Part shown: positions 13,452 to 21,506 of the stretch, one piece after another
Position numbering within the stretch: the stretch's first letter is position 1
Layout of the letters: each line of letters starts with the position of its first letter
IMG/VR virus record: IMGVR_UViG_3300047493_000014
Location: 1 to 22,116 of that record
Source: a virus
Reading direction: 5' to 3' (one strand)
Length of the DNA: 22,116 nt
Program-made: the position numbers and the translations under genes
Notes under the pieces: generated by a model
What the model was told of the DNA's origin: nothing
The model's input: the letters and a program-made list of their open reading frames with translations, nothing else
Databases searched by the model: none

Positions 13452-15343
13452 TGTCAAAATTAAAAAATATTTATAAAGATTTAATTAATAAAACCAATCC
13501 TTATCAAGACCCAAAAGGTTATCTTAATTCGCCAGAAGCAAAAAAACGCCAAGATAAATCTAAAATTGTTAAGCAATTATTAAAGAATCAAAAAACTATT
13601 GAAGAAAAAGAGAAAAAAGATTTAGAATTACAAGATTCTTTAGAATTAGATACTAAAGCTTATCCAAACGATAATCAATATATACATATTCCCCCGGCAC
13701 ATGACGTTAAGAAATGGGAACATACGGTTAAAAATATATTTTATAAGCAAAAAGCAGGGTTAGATTATCAACAAGCCATTCAGCAATCAACAAATGGATG
13801 GAAAAAAATGGAAGTTTTAAGCTTCTTAAATTGGTTAAGATATTATCAAGAGAGAACTCCTATGAAATATAAGTCGGCTCAAGTTTGGTATGAAAATGGT
13901 CAGCCAGGATATTTCTTACATATTAAAAAAGATCAAGAAAAAGAAGAGCAGGAAAAAGAAGATGCCCAATCTGCCGCAGATCAACAAGCTGAATCAGAAG
14001 CTCAAGAAGCATCTCAGCGAGAGGAAAAAAGACAGATTATTGAAAAACAACGTTCTAAGATTATTGCTCGCTTAGATTCAGCAGAAAGATTATTACGTTC
14101 TTTAGAAGGACAACATTTTGCTGGCCCAGAATTAGAATCATTAATGGAATCAATTTATAATCTTAAGAAAAAAGTTCAATTAGTTAATAAATTAAGTGTT
14201 TCCACCAGACTTTATGAAGACATGATTGTTAGAGAAGCTAATGTTTTAAGTCGAAAAGGATTTATTAAAGCTTCTAATATGTTGTATGCCGTAGCTCAAA
14301 CTCCAGGCGCAGCTGCTGAGAAATCTAGCGGATCTCAGGGTGAAGGTAAATTACCTGCTCCAGAGACGCCACAAGATCCAAGTGGAGCGGGAATGACGGG
14401 GAATATGGGAGATTTAACCACTCAACCAGGAACTCCTAATATTAATACACCAGCAGGTGGAGATCAAAATGGAGATCAACCTCCGGTTGGAGCATTGGCA
14501 GATCCTCCTGCAGTAATTAAAAAGAAAGAACCAAAAGGTATTAAAGATTTCACTAAGAATATGAATGAAGGTATTCAGTCAGATGCTGATTTAGATAATT
14601 TAGAAGTTAATGATCAAGATGAAGAGTTGGTGGTAGAAGCTCAGACAATTCCTGCAGCTGCTTTGGAAGATGTGCCAATTACGGATTCACCAGTTCCAGC
14701 AAGAGGAAATAAAGTTGAGGCGCCTGAATTAGCTCCTAAAGTTAAAACCAAAGCTCCCGCTTCATTACCAGATGATAATTTAGAGGTGACGGAAGATGAT
14801 ATTCCAAAAAATAGTGGTAAGGGTCAAGAAGGATTAAATCAATTTGATCAGCAGGTAAGTCAGGTTTTTTCAAACGTGACGATTGAAGATGTGGTGGCGA
14901 AGTTGGAAAATATTTCGAAAACTTATAAAAATAAGTCGGGACCAAGAGAATTGAGCCTTATCGACTTAATGCTCAATTCCCTTGGATTAAGTTCACTATT
15001 TATAGAATTGTATGAATCTATCAACAAATCATTTGAGTCTAATAACTATATTAATTCAAGAATTGATACAATGCTTGCAAAACTGAAGGGAGCTGTTAAT
15101 TCCTCTGATTCGACTCCAACCGATCCTACGCAGGAAGTATCTCAAAGTCCAGAAACATTGGCGATTAAAAATAAATTAAAATCTAATGAAGATAAAGAAA
15201 CGCAACGTAAACAAAAGCGCAAAGAACAAGAAAATATAATGACTGATGAAGTTGCTAAAGAGACTCCTGAGGTAGAAGTTCAAGATGATTTAGCAACACC
15301 ACTTTCTCCACCAGTTCCATCGAAAGTCGCACCAACGGTATAA
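13451..15343 (+). CDS. large low-complexity protein of unknown function (630 residues)
   Basis: This protein is not recognised. Residues 1-70 are basic and charged. A folded-looking part at 75-160 includes HDVKKWEHTVKNIFYKQK and LSFLNWLRYYQERTP. A Gln/Glu/Lys coiled coil spans about 155-250. A possible second domain (REANVLSRKGFIKASNMLYA) lies at 261-280. From 285 to 480 the sequence is Pro-, Gly-, Asp- and Gln-rich and probably disordered, followed by a helical segment at 480-560 and a charged tail. VVEAQ at 394-398 resembles a prohead-protease site. The plan fits an internal virion or scaffold-type protein, but that is inference. It overlaps its upstream neighbour by one base. Confidence 0.68.
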   Translation: MSKLKNIYKDLINKTNPYQDPKGYLNSPEAKKRQDKSKIVKQLLKNQKTIEEKEKKDLELQDSLELDTKAYPNDNQYIHIPPAHDVKKWEHTVKNIFYKQKAGLDYQQAIQQSTNGWKKMEVLSFLNWLRYYQERTPMKYKSAQVWYENGQPGYFLHIKKDQEKEEQEKEDAQSAADQQAESEAQEASQREEKRQIIEKQRSKIIARLDSAERLLRSLEGQHFAGPELESLMESIYNLKKKVQLVNKLSVSTRLYEDMIVREANVLSRKGFIKASNMLYAVAQTPGAAAEKSSGSQGEGKLPAPETPQDPSGAGMTGNMGDLTTQPGTPNINTPAGGDQNGDQPPVGALADPPAVIKKKEPKGIKDFTKNMNEGIQSDADLDNLEVNDQDEELVVEAQTIPAAALEDVPITDSPVPARGNKVEAPELAPKVKTKAPASLPDDNLEVTEDDIPKNSGKGQEGLNQFDQQVSQVFSNVTIEDVVAKLENISKTYKNKSGPRELSLIDLMLNSLGLSSLFIELYESINKSFESNNYINSRIDTMLAKLKGAVNSSDSTPTDPTQEVSQSPETLAIKNKLKSNEDKETQRKQKRKEQENIMTDEVAKETPEVEVQDDLATPLSPPVPSKVAPTV

Positions 15344-15351
15344 ATCCGTGA

Positions 15352-15368
15352 TATAAGTAGTTAGGAGG
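15352..15368 (+). promoter_or_regulatory. late-promoter-like box and strong ribosome binding site
   Basis: TATAAGTA (15352-15359) differs from the T4 late consensus TATAAATA at one base and lies eight bases past the previous stop. It is followed by AGGAGG (15363-15368), six bases before the ATG at 15375, the strongest Shine-Dalgarno match in the window. If the box works as a -10 element, the transcript would begin inside the AGGAGG, so the ribosome site may belong to readthrough transcripts instead. Confidence 0.45.
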
Positions 15369-15374
15369 TTTTCC

Positions 15375-16499
15375 ATGGCGAAAACTATGACTACTGAAGA
15401 GTATATTGAAAAAGCAATTAAAAAACACGGCACTATATTTGATTATAGTAAAGTCATTTATTATCGCTGTCATGATTTGATTACAATTAAATGTAAAATA
15501 CATGGCGATTTTATATTACAAGCTTACGCGCACTTATCTGGAAAAATCTGCCCTAAATGTTCAAGAATTAATCAAATTAATAGCATTAAAATACCGCAAG
15601 AAGAAGTATTAAATAAATGCAGAGATACTCATGGTAATAAATATGATTATTCAAAATCTATTTATTATGGTTCAGGTGAAAAAATGTTAATTACATGTTT
15701 AAGCCACGGAGATTTTTGGCAAACTCCACATGATCATATTTCAGGACATGGATGTAAAGAATGTGGTTTTGATGTTTCCAGGAAATGTAGAATATTATCA
15801 TTTGAAGATTTTAAAGCAAAAGCAGATAAAATATTTAATAACAAATATACTTATAATAAAATAGATTATGATAATAATGCTCGTAAAAGCAAATTAACTA
15901 TTAATTGTTTAGCACATGGGGATTTTATACAAAGTAGGAATTGTCATCTAAATGGTCATGGTTGCCAACAATGTGGTAAAAATAAAAGATTAACACCTGA
16001 AATTACTATTAAAAGATCAAAAATCGCTCACGGAAATCTTTATGATTATTCTTTATTTACCACCATTCTTGATAATAAAAAAATGAATATATTGTGTAAA
16101 GAACATGGTGTATTTATACAACGGATTCATGATCATATGAGAGGGGTTGGTTGCCCTCAATGTGGATATAAATCAAAATCTGAGAAAGCTTGGTTAAAAT
16201 CATTAAATATACCACATTTAAAATATCAAAATAGAATTTATTTAGATGAATCTTATGATGAATCTTTTTACATAGCTGATGCTTACGATCCTATTACTAA
16301 TACTATTTATGAATTTGACGGAGATTTTTGGCATGGAAATCTTCAAATCTACGATCCTAAAAAAATAAATAGTTGTAGTAATTTGACATTTGAACAATTA
16401 TATAATAAAACAATTAAGAAAAGAAATACATTAATCAAAATGGGATATAATTTTATTTCAATTTGGGAATCGGAGTTCTTAGCTCGAAACCAAGAATAA
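15375..16499 (+). CDS. Vsr-like homing endonuclease 2 with four zinc-finger repeats
   Basis: This 374-residue protein has the same plan as the 305-residue endonuclease upstream but with four repeats. Each ends in a Cys knuckle: CPKC at 59-62, CKEC at 127-130, CQQC at 197-200 and CPQC at 260-263. Each also has C-x2-HG and a Gln-containing loop with a His before Gly. The nuclease region has D302, IYEFDGDFWHGN (E313, D317, H320) and IWESEF with E365. The extra repeat would lengthen the recognised DNA. The two proteins share the nuclease signature closely but differ throughout, so they are old relatives. It is flanked by complete genes and precedes the nucleotidyltransferase. Confidence 0.86.
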   Translation: MAKTMTTEEYIEKAIKKHGTIFDYSKVIYYRCHDLITIKCKIHGDFILQAYAHLSGKICPKCSRINQINSIKIPQEEVLNKCRDTHGNKYDYSKSIYYGSGEKMLITCLSHGDFWQTPHDHISGHGCKECGFDVSRKCRILSFEDFKAKADKIFNNKYTYNKIDYDNNARKSKLTINCLAHGDFIQSRNCHLNGHGCQQCGKNKRLTPEITIKRSKIAHGNLYDYSLFTTILDNKKMNILCKEHGVFIQRIHDHMRGVGCPQCGYKSKSEKAWLKSLNIPHLKYQNRIYLDESYDESFYIADAYDPITNTIYEFDGDFWHGNLQIYDPKKINSCSNLTFEQLYNKTIKKRNTLIKMGYNFISIWESEFLARNQE

Positions 16500-16502
16500 T
16501 TT

Positions 16503-16510
16503 GATATATT
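16503..16510 (+). promoter_or_regulatory. TATA-type promoter candidate before the nucleotidyltransferase
   Basis: GATATATT lies in the 15-base gap between the endonuclease stop and the ATG at 16515. Its GATATA part ends six bases before the ATG, the same geometry as the box before the RuvC gene. There is no ribosome binding site and no -35 box. A leaderless transcript is possible; the AT-rich background makes chance a fair alternative. Confidence 0.3.
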
Positions 16511-16514
16511 TGAT

Positions 16515-17282
16515 ATGAAGCTTCGAGAATTATTAAACATTTTAAAACAAACTCAACAAGAGTTTGAAACCTCGGAAGCTTTAATTTGCGGCGGTACGGT
16601 TAGAGATAAATATCAATCAAATATAAATGGTTCTAAATTAGATGGTATAGCTGATTTAGATTTATGCACGGGTGATAAAACCATAGATTTACTATCTGAA
16701 GAGTATTATAATAAATTAGCTAAGCAATTTAATATTGAGCGTAAAGTAATGGCAGACGGTCATTCTACCATCTTCATTGGCAATCTTAAAATGGATTTCT
16801 CTTCTAATTTTAATATTCCCAATATTGATCATTATTTAAAATATCTTAAAGTAGAATCTACTTCTTTAAATAAGGAAGTTTTCTCCAGGGATTTTACTTG
16901 CAATGCTTTACTAATGAATCTTGATTTAACTAAAATTATGGATCCTACTCAAAGGGGATTTAAAGATATTAAAGATAAGAAAATTAGAACTTGTTTGTCT
17001 CCTAAAATTACTTTAACTTCTAACAAGAATAGAGTAGTTAGGGCTATTTATTTGGCTTGTAAATTAGATTTTGATATAGATCAGTCTATTATAGATTATG
17101 TTAAAGCTAATCCATTAACTATTAAAATTTCTACTCCAAAATCTTTGTCAGAAAAATTAAATCAAGCTTTTGCAAAAGATGGAGATAGGGCGTCTGATTT
17201 AATAACTAAGATGGGATTATGGAATCAGGTGCCAATCTTAGAATCTATGTATCAATATTATCAAAAACATTTGGAGAAATAA
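16515..17282 (+). CDS. poly(A) polymerase / CCA-adding enzyme family nucleotidyltransferase
   Basis: This 255-residue protein carries the class II nucleotidyltransferase signature. ALICGGTVRDKY at 22-33 gives the GG motif with the RD pair at 30-31. ADLDL supplies the metal-binding D47 and D49, and D94 in LKMDFS may be the third carboxylate. RDFTCNALLMNL at 125-136, then MDPTQRGFKDIKDKKIRT, and NRVVRAIYLACKLDFDID at 172-189 match the nucleotide-selecting and neck regions. Members add CCA to tRNA ends or poly(A) to RNA. At 255 residues it lacks most of the C-terminal body and tail of bacterial CCA enzymes (about 400), so RNA choice cannot be told. No tRNA gene is present in the window. The next gene follows directly. 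Confidence 0.85.
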   Translation: MKLRELLNILKQTQQEFETSEALICGGTVRDKYQSNINGSKLDGIADLDLCTGDKTIDLLSEEYYNKLAKQFNIERKVMADGHSTIFIGNLKMDFSSNFNIPNIDHYLKYLKVESTSLNKEVFSRDFTCNALLMNLDLTKIMDPTQRGFKDIKDKKIRTCLSPKITLTSNKNRVVRAIYLACKLDFDIDQSIIDYVKANPLTIKISTPKSLSEKLNQAFAKDGDRASDLITKMGLWNQVPILESMYQYYQKHLEK

Positions 17283-19823
17283 ATGAATATAGTTAGTTTA
17301 TTATTTAAGTATGCTCAGACAGAAAAAGTATTGGCTAAATTAGACCAATTAGGTGTAACTAGTAATATGGTTAATTATGTTGTTGGGCTTGATCCTAAAT
17401 TATATGGATTAGCATTAGCAGAAATAAATAAAAATAAAACTATATCTATTGATGAGTTAAAAAATAAGATTACACAAAAACTTGAAATTATTAAATTAAA
17501 AGAACAAACTGCACAAAATATTGAAAAAGACATTCCACAGATTGATAATGTTAATATTAAAAATTGGGCAGTAAATCAAATTAAAAAATATCCTAATAAA
17601 AAAGCAATACTTTTACAACATTTAGATAAAATAATTAAAGTAGTAAATGAACAAGAAATTAATATATTTTCTTATGATATAGATAGTATTATTAAATATG
17701 TTAATGAATATGATAAAATGGGATTGTCATCAAATGATGAATCATCTAATTTTATTAATAAAGCATTAGATCATGCTAATAATAAATTAATGACTATTAA
17801 TAATAAATCATTAATAGCTTGGTCTAAGGCTCATTTATTAAGAATTGCTAAAGAGTGGAAAAGAAATATAGATAAAGAATTAACGAACAAACCATTTAAT
17901 CATTTGGTTGGGGAAGCTAAACAAATGAAAGAAGATTTAGATAATGGATTATATAGGGACAAAGAATTGCCGAATACACCATTAAGAAATCGAGAATTTG
18001 ATGCTTTATTGGCTAATTTAGATTTTCTTGATGATTGGATAAGTAATACTAATATTGATTTATCTAAGATTTCAGTTGATGCGGCCATCAAGCATAGTAA
18101 TGATTGGCATCATAAGGTGGCAGAATCTGGAACTGGGTTAAAATTCGATCCAATTAATAAGTCAAATATAGTATATGGTCCAAATAATTGGAAAGATGAA
18201 AAGAATAATGGTTTTATAATTTTGGAATTAAAGTCTGAAAACGATCTTAAGGTAGAGGGAGCGAAACAAAATCATTGTGTGGGAGGCTATGGTGAAAAAA
18301 TTAAAAATCAAGAATGTAGGATTTTCTCTTTAAGAAATGTTAATGATATATATAAACCAATCCTAACCATTGAAACGGATATGAGTGGGGCTATAGTTAG
18401 GCAAGATTATGGTGCTGATAATTCCAAATCCGATCAAAAATATCATGATATGGTTTCAGAATGGAAAGGAACTAATAAAGTAGATATGTCTAAATTATCT
18501 AATGAAGACAAATATCAAATTATAAATAATAATCCATCAATGGAAATATTAAGACAATTATCTGAAGATTCACATATGGGTATCAGACATGCAGTTGCGG
18601 AAAAAGAAAATCTTGATTATAATATTTTATTAAAATTATCACAAGATCCGAATCATCTTGTTAGAGAAAAAATTGCACAAAAAGAACCTGCTCCAGCTGA
18701 TATTTTAAAAAAATTATCACAAGATCCGAATCATCTTGTTAGAGCAGCGGTTGCACAAAATGACACTACTCCAGCTGATATTTTAAAAAAATTATCAGAA
18801 GATCAAGATTCTTATGTTAAAGAAAGGGTTGCACAAAATGACACTACTCCAGCTGATATTTTAAAAAAATTATCAGAAGATCAAGATGATTATATTAGAG
18901 CAGTGGTTGCGCAAAATAAAAATACTTCTCCTAATAGTTTATCAAAATTATCAGAAGATCAAGATCAACATGTTAGAGAATGGGTTGCAAAAAATGTAAA
19001 TACTCCACCTAATAGTTTATCAAAATTGTCAAAAGATGAATACGCTAATATTAAATTAGCAGTTGCAAAAAATAAAAATACCCCACCTAATGCTTTAATA
19101 GAATTATCAAAAGAGAAATATCTTTATATTAGAATATATGTTGCACAAAATAAAAATACTCCTATTGAAACTTTGCATATTTTAGCACAAGATTCTGATG
19201 AAGTAGTTAAAGATTATGCAAAAGAAACTCTTGAAAAGTTAAAAAAATCAAAAGCCTCTATTTTAAATAATTTAACTAAAAAGTCTAGATTTAATCTTTT
19301 TAAAAGAATTATTAAAGCAGGTCCTAATTATGATTTAGGTCAAGGTCTTTATGATAATATGGATAAATACAAAAGCGTTAAACAATTCTTAAAACGTCCA
19401 CATGGTCCTGGTGCATTTACCAAAGATATTAATAATATAGATTTTAAGGATGACAATATTGAATCCAATCCAATTATACCAGAATCTGGTTCTTCATATT
19501 TAGATTCAATACCAATTTCTTACAATGAAAATTATACCGCTCTGCCAGATCAAGATGGCAAAACTGAAGCCGATCTTGACTTCGGAGAAGATATAGACAA
19601 TGATAGTCAAGGTCATCTTGATTATGTTAAAGAATTAATTGATCCTAAAGATTTAGAAAAGTTAGAATCTAAATACTTAGACTCTTCAGAACAAGGATTA
19701 TTTGGTCTGCCCGATGGAGTTGATCAAGAAGGACATGACGCAGACCAAACTATCTCTATAGAAAATTCTAATGTGGTTAAAGATAATGGAAGACAAATGT
19801 ATGAAGATAAATGGAATATCTAA
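17283..19823 (+). CDS. PcfJ-like protein with LRV/HEAT-type repeats
   Basis: This 846-residue protein has several parts. The N-terminal MNIVSLLFKYAQTEKVL and about 300 residues of charged helix are unrecognised. At 325-395 is a PcfJ-like core: KQNHCVGGYGEKI (H331, C332), CRIFSLRN, KPILTIETDMSG and QDYGADN. PcfJ was named from a conjugative plasmid and its biochemical function is unknown. Residues 426-633 are eight 26-residue repeats with consensus LS-x-D-x3-V-R-x2-VA-x-N-x-TP, close to leucine-rich variant repeats and likely a curved helical binding surface. The last 180 residues are acidic and resemble a separate protein (KAGPNYDLGQGLYDNMDKYK onward). GGAGAA precedes the ATG. A scaffold or binding role is plausible but unproven. 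Confidence 0.82.
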   Translation: MNIVSLLFKYAQTEKVLAKLDQLGVTSNMVNYVVGLDPKLYGLALAEINKNKTISIDELKNKITQKLEIIKLKEQTAQNIEKDIPQIDNVNIKNWAVNQIKKYPNKKAILLQHLDKIIKVVNEQEINIFSYDIDSIIKYVNEYDKMGLSSNDESSNFINKALDHANNKLMTINNKSLIAWSKAHLLRIAKEWKRNIDKELTNKPFNHLVGEAKQMKEDLDNGLYRDKELPNTPLRNREFDALLANLDFLDDWISNTNIDLSKISVDAAIKHSNDWHHKVAESGTGLKFDPINKSNIVYGPNNWKDEKNNGFIILELKSENDLKVEGAKQNHCVGGYGEKIKNQECRIFSLRNVNDIYKPILTIETDMSGAIVRQDYGADNSKSDQKYHDMVSEWKGTNKVDMSKLSNEDKYQIINNNPSMEILRQLSEDSHMGIRHAVAEKENLDYNILLKLSQDPNHLVREKIAQKEPAPADILKKLSQDPNHLVRAAVAQNDTTPADILKKLSEDQDSYVKERVAQNDTTPADILKKLSEDQDDYIRAVVAQNKNTSPNSLSKLSEDQDQHVREWVAKNVNTPPNSLSKLSKDEYANIKLAVAKNKNTPPNALIELSKEKYLYIRIYVAQNKNTPIETLHILAQDSDEVVKDYAKETLEKLKKSKASILNNLTKKSRFNLFKRIIKAGPNYDLGQGLYDNMDKYKSVKQFLKRPHGPGAFTKDINNIDFKDDNIESNPIIPESGSSYLDSIPISYNENYTALPDQDGKTEADLDFGEDIDNDSQGHLDYVKELIDPKDLEKLESKYLDSSEQGLFGLPDGVDQEGHDADQTISIENSNVVKDNGRQMYEDKWNI
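18558..19181 (+). repeat. eight 78-bp in-frame tandem repeats
   Basis: Eight units of 78 bases start at 18558, 18636, 18714, 18792, 18870, 18948, 19026 and 19104. Degenerate units may cap both ends. Two stretches of 61 bases (18749-18809 and 18827-18887) are identical, and 35 bases at 18632-18666 recur at 18710-18744. The identity at DNA level, silent sites included, shows recent duplication of the central units, while outer units have diverged. Confidence 0.92.
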
Positions 19824-19831
19824 TATTTAGA

Positions 19832-19842
19832 TATAATAATAG
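19832..19842 (+). promoter_or_regulatory. TATA-type promoter candidate (TATAATAATAG)
   Basis: The gap 19824-19868 holds TATAATAATAG with an exact TATAAT, 26 bases before AAGGA and 37 bases before the ATG at 19869. No -35 box is visible. Initiation would be near 19845, leaving a short leader with a good ribosome binding site. It would drive the last two plus-strand genes. Confidence 0.5.
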
Positions 19843-19868
19843 ATCTATCTTTTATAAGGAACTAATAA

Positions 19869-20777
19869 ATGTTAAAATTTGCTCAAGACGCAGAATTATT
19901 TGTCATGGATTCAGCCATGTCTCCAGCTTCTCAATTACCAGCGGCTGACGAGCATTCGGATTTAAATCTTGCAGATTCTCATGAAGTTCATCATCATCAC
20001 CACTTTGATCCTAAAGAGTTGGAAGTTACGGAACCTTTGGATATTGAAATTATAGTGGAAGACTTGCCAGGTGCTCCTGCAGGAACTAAAGATCCTGAAC
20101 CAACGTTAGAAGTTGTAGAACCAGAAGAAGAAAAAGATAATAATGATGTTAAGACCAAATCTGAAAAATGGGATTGGTCAGCTCATGGACCCACAGGATT
20201 CGTAGCTTGGGTTAAATCAAGAATGGAAGATGTCCCTAAACACTCGGGTTATGATTCAGCTGGTTTAGAAAGATCATTAGCTTATATGGAAAAATTAGAT
20301 AATGAAATTTCCAAAGCCATGAGGTTGGATTTAGATGGTGAATTAGATGCTAATAAAATTGAAGAGATTCGCTCCAAGATTGATGATGGTATGTCAAGAC
20401 TTCAATCAAGATTAGATAAAGTAAAGAAAACCAAAAAATCTAATAAGAAGAAAAAAGCCTATATTGAAGAAGATGGTTTTATTAAAGAAGCTCAAAAAAT
20501 CACAGGCATTCAAGGGACTTTTGTTACGGTGCCATTATTAATTTCCAGCATTGGTCGTATCATAATTAATAGTATGGTCTCTGCAGGACATGACATGGAA
20601 GATATGAGCGCTCAATTAGTTAAAAAATATTCTTTAAATGATAGAGAACAGTTAGAATTAAGACAATATTTGTTTGATTCTGGTGTGGCAATGAGAGTTG
20701 ATTTGGGTATGCAGCCTGACGAGGAAGTTGATACCACCGTCGATCACTTCGACTGGGTATCAAATTATAGTTCTTAA
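19869..20777 (+). CDS. unknown acidic protein with a natural His run
   Basis: This 302-residue protein is not recognised. AAGGA precedes the ATG. The N-terminal 100 residues are acidic and probably disordered, with five consecutive His at 41-45 (VHHHHHFD) that could bind metal. Residues 105-190 are helical (MEKLDNEISKAMRLDLDG, then a coiled coil), ending in a very basic stretch (KKTKKSNKKKKA at 186-197). FIKEAQ at 204-209 fits the I/L-x-E-A pattern of T4-type prohead-protease sites. The C-terminal part is compact (TVPLLISSIGRIIINSMVSA, LNDREQLELRQYLFD). A head or internal virion protein would fit. The start MLKFAQDAE resembles the N-termini or inner motifs of several neighbours. Confidence 0.68.
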   Translation: MLKFAQDAELFVMDSAMSPASQLPAADEHSDLNLADSHEVHHHHHFDPKELEVTEPLDIEIIVEDLPGAPAGTKDPEPTLEVVEPEEEKDNNDVKTKSEKWDWSAHGPTGFVAWVKSRMEDVPKHSGYDSAGLERSLAYMEKLDNEISKAMRLDLDGELDANKIEEIRSKIDDGMSRLQSRLDKVKKTKKSNKKKKAYIEEDGFIKEAQKITGIQGTFVTVPLLISSIGRIIINSMVSAGHDMEDMSAQLVKKYSLNDREQLELRQYLFDSGVAMRVDLGMQPDEEVDTTVDHFDWVSNYSS

Positions 20778-20783
20778 GGAAAT

Positions 20784-21407
20784 ATGAAATATTCTAAAAA
20801 TCAATCTTTTAGCAGCGCTTCAGATTCATCATATGACGAATGTCATTGGTTAAAACAATTTGAAGATAAATTACTAAAAACTTCCGTTCAATCTAAAAGT
20901 AATGATGTTTATGATCAAATTACTTCTATTATGAACTCTAAATCTAAATATTCTTCTGTGCAAGAAGCTGTTTCTGAAATGATGAATCGCTCAGGTTTAA
21001 ATGATTATTTAAATAAAAATAAAATTGCTGAAGCACAAGATTCTTCATCAAGTTCCAAATCTCCTGAATTACAAACTAAAGAATATAAAATGCCATTGGT
21101 AATTCAAATGCATCCTGATATTTTAAATACTTTAGAAAATATTATTACTGATTCTAAAGGAAATAAATCGGTGCCAACTATTTTGAACAAACTTCATTCT
21201 TTGCACGCTAAAGATGTTGGAGATGAAGCGGCTTGGGAAGATGACAAATTAATTAGATTGATTTCTAAAATGAACTTGGAAGCTAAAACAAATAATCCAG
21301 GAAGTTATGAAAACTTTAGCGGATTAGGGAAACAAGATAATTCTATCGCAGATTTAGATACTTCTAATTCAGATGCATTCTCTGGTTTAATGCCAGCTAA
21401 AATGTAA
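20784..21407 (+). CDS. unknown protein, last gene of the plus-strand run
   Basis: This 207-residue protein is not recognised. AAGGAAA lies directly upstream of the ATG. It is Ser-, Lys- and Asp-rich with a Ser run (SSSSS at 87-91). KIAEAQ at 80-85 fits the I/L-x-E-A pattern of T4-type prohead-protease cleavage, and a helical, likely folded part follows (MPLVIQMHPDILNTLENIIT, SVPTILNKLHSLH). One cysteine is present, and there is no membrane segment or signal peptide. Its stop codon lies inside the first copy of an 18-base direct repeat, just before a bidirectional terminator, so it closes the plus-strand transcript. Confidence 0.68.
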   Translation: MKYSKNQSFSSASDSSYDECHWLKQFEDKLLKTSVQSKSNDVYDQITSIMNSKSKYSSVQEAVSEMMNRSGLNDYLNKNKIAEAQDSSSSSKSPELQTKEYKMPLVIQMHPDILNTLENIITDSKGNKSVPTILNKLHSLHAKDVGDEAAWEDDKLIRLISKMNLEAKTNNPGSYENFSGLGKQDNSIADLDTSNSDAFSGLMPAKM

Positions 21408-21439
21408 CGATTTTACTTTATTAAAATGTAACGATTTTA
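21398..21439 (+). repeat. 18-base direct repeat over the stop codon
   Basis: TAAAATGTAACGATTTTA occurs at 21398-21415 and again at 21422-21439, offset by 24 bases. The first copy contains the AAA ATG TAA end of the preceding gene, and the second is non-coding. It is either a small tandem duplication or a trace of insertion of the neighbouring HNH endonuclease gene. Confidence 0.85.
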
Positions 21440-21451
21440 ATTTAAATAAAA

Positions 21452-21489
21452 ATAGCCCGCATTCAATTAAGAATGTCGGGCTATAGTTT
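21452..21489. terminator. bidirectional intrinsic terminator between convergent genes
   Basis: ATAGCCCGCATTC pairs with GAATGTCGGGCTAT across an AATTAA loop: eight plus five base pairs with one bulged T. On the plus strand AGTTTT follows; on the minus strand the stem is followed by TTTTTATTT, a better U-tract. It lies between a plus-strand gene ending at 21407 and a minus-strand gene ending at 21507, so it probably serves both. Confidence 0.85.
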
Positions 21490-21506
21490 TGTCTTAAAAT
21501 TATAAT

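Noticed and set aside
13890-14075. Lys-rich small frame inside the 630-residue protein gene
   Set aside because: It is an out-of-frame shadow of the Gln/Glu/Lys-rich coiled-coil region, with no ribosome binding site.
18558-19181. CRISPR array
   Set aside because: The 78-base repeats are contiguous, have no spacers and stay in frame inside a long gene.
19989-20003. Five-histidine run as an engineered affinity tag
   Set aside because: It is internal, in an acidic disordered region of a natural-looking gene, uses mixed CAT and CAC codons, and has no vector sequence around it.
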